A stretch of DNA of 5,974 nucleotides, taken from the NCBI GenBank assembly GCA_937894795.1, contig CALCQV010000078.1:1-5974 (forward strand). The letters run 5' to 3'. This DNA is from an uncultured Bacteroidales bacterium. Its GTDB lineage: Bacteria > Bacteroidota > Bacteroidia > Bacteroidales > Lentimicrobiaceae. Below, one piece after another: positions 1-3,000 of this stretch; position 1 is the first letter of the stretch; every line of letters begins with the position of its first letter. The notes under the pieces were generated by a model. It was not told the DNA's origin. It searched no databases and saw only the letters and a program-made list of their open reading frames with translations. Made by a program: the position numbers and the translations under genes.

Positions 1-3000
1 GTGATTCAGCCTAATGCTGTACTGCCAACCGGTATTGTTCAGGGTTTTGTTACCAATGCTTATGGGGTACCCGTGGGTGGAGCAACCGTTATTGCCGAAG
101 GCGAGAATGGTGATTTTGAAACCACCTCAGGACCTAATGGAGCATATATAATTGATGATATCTTCATTGGGACCTATACAATGGTTGCTGTTAAGGAAGG
201 TTATAATCCTCAAACAGTTAATGGTGTTGTCATCTACCAGGATGCCACCACTTATCAGAACTTTTCACTTACCCAGCCGTCTATGGCCATTACACCCAAT
301 CCATACAGTGTAACGCTTAATCCGAATGAGATGCTTGACGGGGCATTCAATATTGCCAATAATGGCAATGGCCCGGTTGAGTGGACAGCTGAGATAGTAT
401 ATACCGAGCCAACCAGCGCTCAGCCTATTGATCCCAATCTGCCACAGGTAGCATTCTCATCGCTGCCACAGACTGAGATCTCGTCAATAGGACCGGGCAA
501 CGGTCAGGCCTTAAGCTCTCGTGATCTGATGGCTTGTCCTGATGGCAGCAAGTTCAGCCTGCCACCTGTAGGCTCCAACAATGGCTATACCAGTACAACA
601 GGAGCAGGATACAAATGCTACCAGCAATTTCTGGGTGCCACCGGAAGCTTCAAGACCCTGACTTTCTGGGCAATATTTACAGCAACACCTCCTGCTACCA
701 TGAACTTCAACATTGAAGTTTGTGGACCGGGTGCAACACCGGGAGCAGTGATAGCTTCTCTGGCCAATGTTCCCATAGCACCTGTTGCTACCGGGGTGCC
801 TGTAATAGGTTATCCAACGTATGTATTTACGGTAGAGATTCCTTCTCAGAATATTCCTGACGGATGGATTTCAGTGCAGTGTACTACAGCTTCACCAACA
901 TTCTACTGGCTCAACTCTATGTCAGGAGTGGGAGCTGCTTATCAGAACAGCACCCTTCTGCCTGAGAAACTGGCCATGTGCCTCTCTGGAGGAGCAGGTG
1001 GATGGTTGACTCTGGGATCAGACATGGGTACAGTAAATGCTTTCACCAACTATTCCCTTCCTGCCTATTTCAATGCAGAAGGTACAGAAGCAGGTGAAGT
1101 GTATACCGCTGATGTAATCTTTACCAGCAACCCGAATGTTGGAACCATCACCGTACCGGTAACCATGACTATAGCAGGTCCGGCATTAGCTATGCCTGAT
1201 GATCTGACAGCCGTGCTGACCAATGCCATTACCGGTTCAGTAAGTTTAAGCTGGACCTTTGCACCCACGGATGCTTTCCAGCATTTTGTAATAAAACGTG
1301 ATGGGGCAACCTTGGGCACTACAACAGCCAATTCCTTTGCCGATATGCTGCCTACCTATGGTGTATACAACTATACCGTTCAGGCTGTTTACGACGAAGG
1401 CGCTTCCACACCGGCAGGCCCGGTAGAGCTGGAATGGCCCAATCCGACCATTATGGTGGATCCTACCTATATCTATGATGAGGTATGGGTTAACCAGCAG
1501 GCTGTTCAAACCGTAACCATCAATAACATTGGAGAAGGAACCCTGGCCTTCAGCTTCCCTGAGTGGATAGAAGAAGACGGTACACGCGCTCCATTGGCTT
1601 ATTGTACAGCAAGCGGCGGATGTGATGAGTATATAGGAAATGTGACCTTCGGAACCATCAACAACTCCTCAGGTTGCAGCCAGTATGCTGATTACACCAG
1701 CATATCCACAGACTTGGAAATAGGCGAAGTCTATCCAATGACTATCAGCAATCCTAGTCCATGGAGCTCAGATATAGCTGCAGTTTATATTGACTGGAAC
1801 CATAATGAGCTGTTTACAGATGCCGGCGAAACCTTTGCCATGACCACAGGTGGTGGCGGAGCAACCTTTACCGGTAACATACTTGTTCCCGATGACGCAA
1901 TGTCAGGTCCAACAAGGATGAGGATAAGATTGCAGTATGGTGGAACCTTATCACCATGCGGAGCCACTTCTTTTGGTGAAGTTGAAGACTACACGGTCAA
2001 TGTAGGCTTACCTGGATTTATAGTATCTGTAGTTCCTGCTGAGGGAACCGTTCCACAGGGTGAATCAAAAACGATCACCATCACCTGGGATGCTACAGAC
2101 TTTGAACCGGGAATGTCATACTTCCAGGATTTGGTAGTTGAATCAAACGACCTTGCCAATCCAAGTGTAACTATCCAGAATGAGATGTATGTATATGTTC
2201 CTGCACAGTTTGAAGGAACCGTTACCGATATCACAACCGGTGAGCCTCTCAATGGTGTAATAGTTACAGCTAACCCAATGGGTGAGTTTTCAACTCTTAC
2301 TTTTGATGATGGAACAGCCGAATCAGGATGGGCAATTAATCCTGGCTATAATGCATGGCTTGGAAATTATTTCCCTGTTTCCATGATTGGCGAGATCAAC
2401 TCCATTGATCTCTATATATTACCTGGTTATGGTGGAGATATGACATCACCTTTGACAGTTGACATTTTTGACATCAATCATAACCTGTTAGGTACTTCTG
2501 ATCCATTTACCGTAACAGCCGCCGGATGGTATAATGTACCTGTTCCCGCTGTTGCTTTCAATGGCCCATTCTATGCAATGGTACATTGGAATATGATTAC
2601 AGGTTCATACAGATATATGGGATGGGACACCAACGGACCCAATGCAGGTGCCGGCTTAGGATTTATTGCTGAGGCTGGAACCTGGTCAAATGGACTTGGT
2701 GCAGGCTTATTCGTTATGAGGGCCAATGTATTTGGCAATGATTTGGCCGATTTAATTGTTCTTGATCCTAACCAAATTGATCCTTCCGTTAGAGAACTTC
2801 CTGCATCTGTTAACTTTGTAAAAGGTTATGCCAATACAGGAAGAACTGGTCAATCAACCAGAGATGGCAGTCGCTCACAGAGCTTCCAGACCATGACTGA
2901 CGACAACGGTGATTATTCACTGTATGTAGATCCGGGAGTATACAATGTAAGCTTTGAGAAGACAGGCTATACCACGTATATAGAGTATGATACAACTGCA

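Noticed and set aside
1..3. GTG as a possible start codon of the large gene
   Set aside because: No upstream sequence is available to show a ribosome binding site. No signal peptide follows, although the protein is clearly of extracellular type. The window more likely begins inside the gene.
1792..1830. Acidic DWNHNELFTDAGE loop as a dockerin or EF-hand
   Set aside because: It lies at the standard position of the 'WiDwN.dg.F.d.gE' loop of GEVED domains, with no second repeat as in dockerins.
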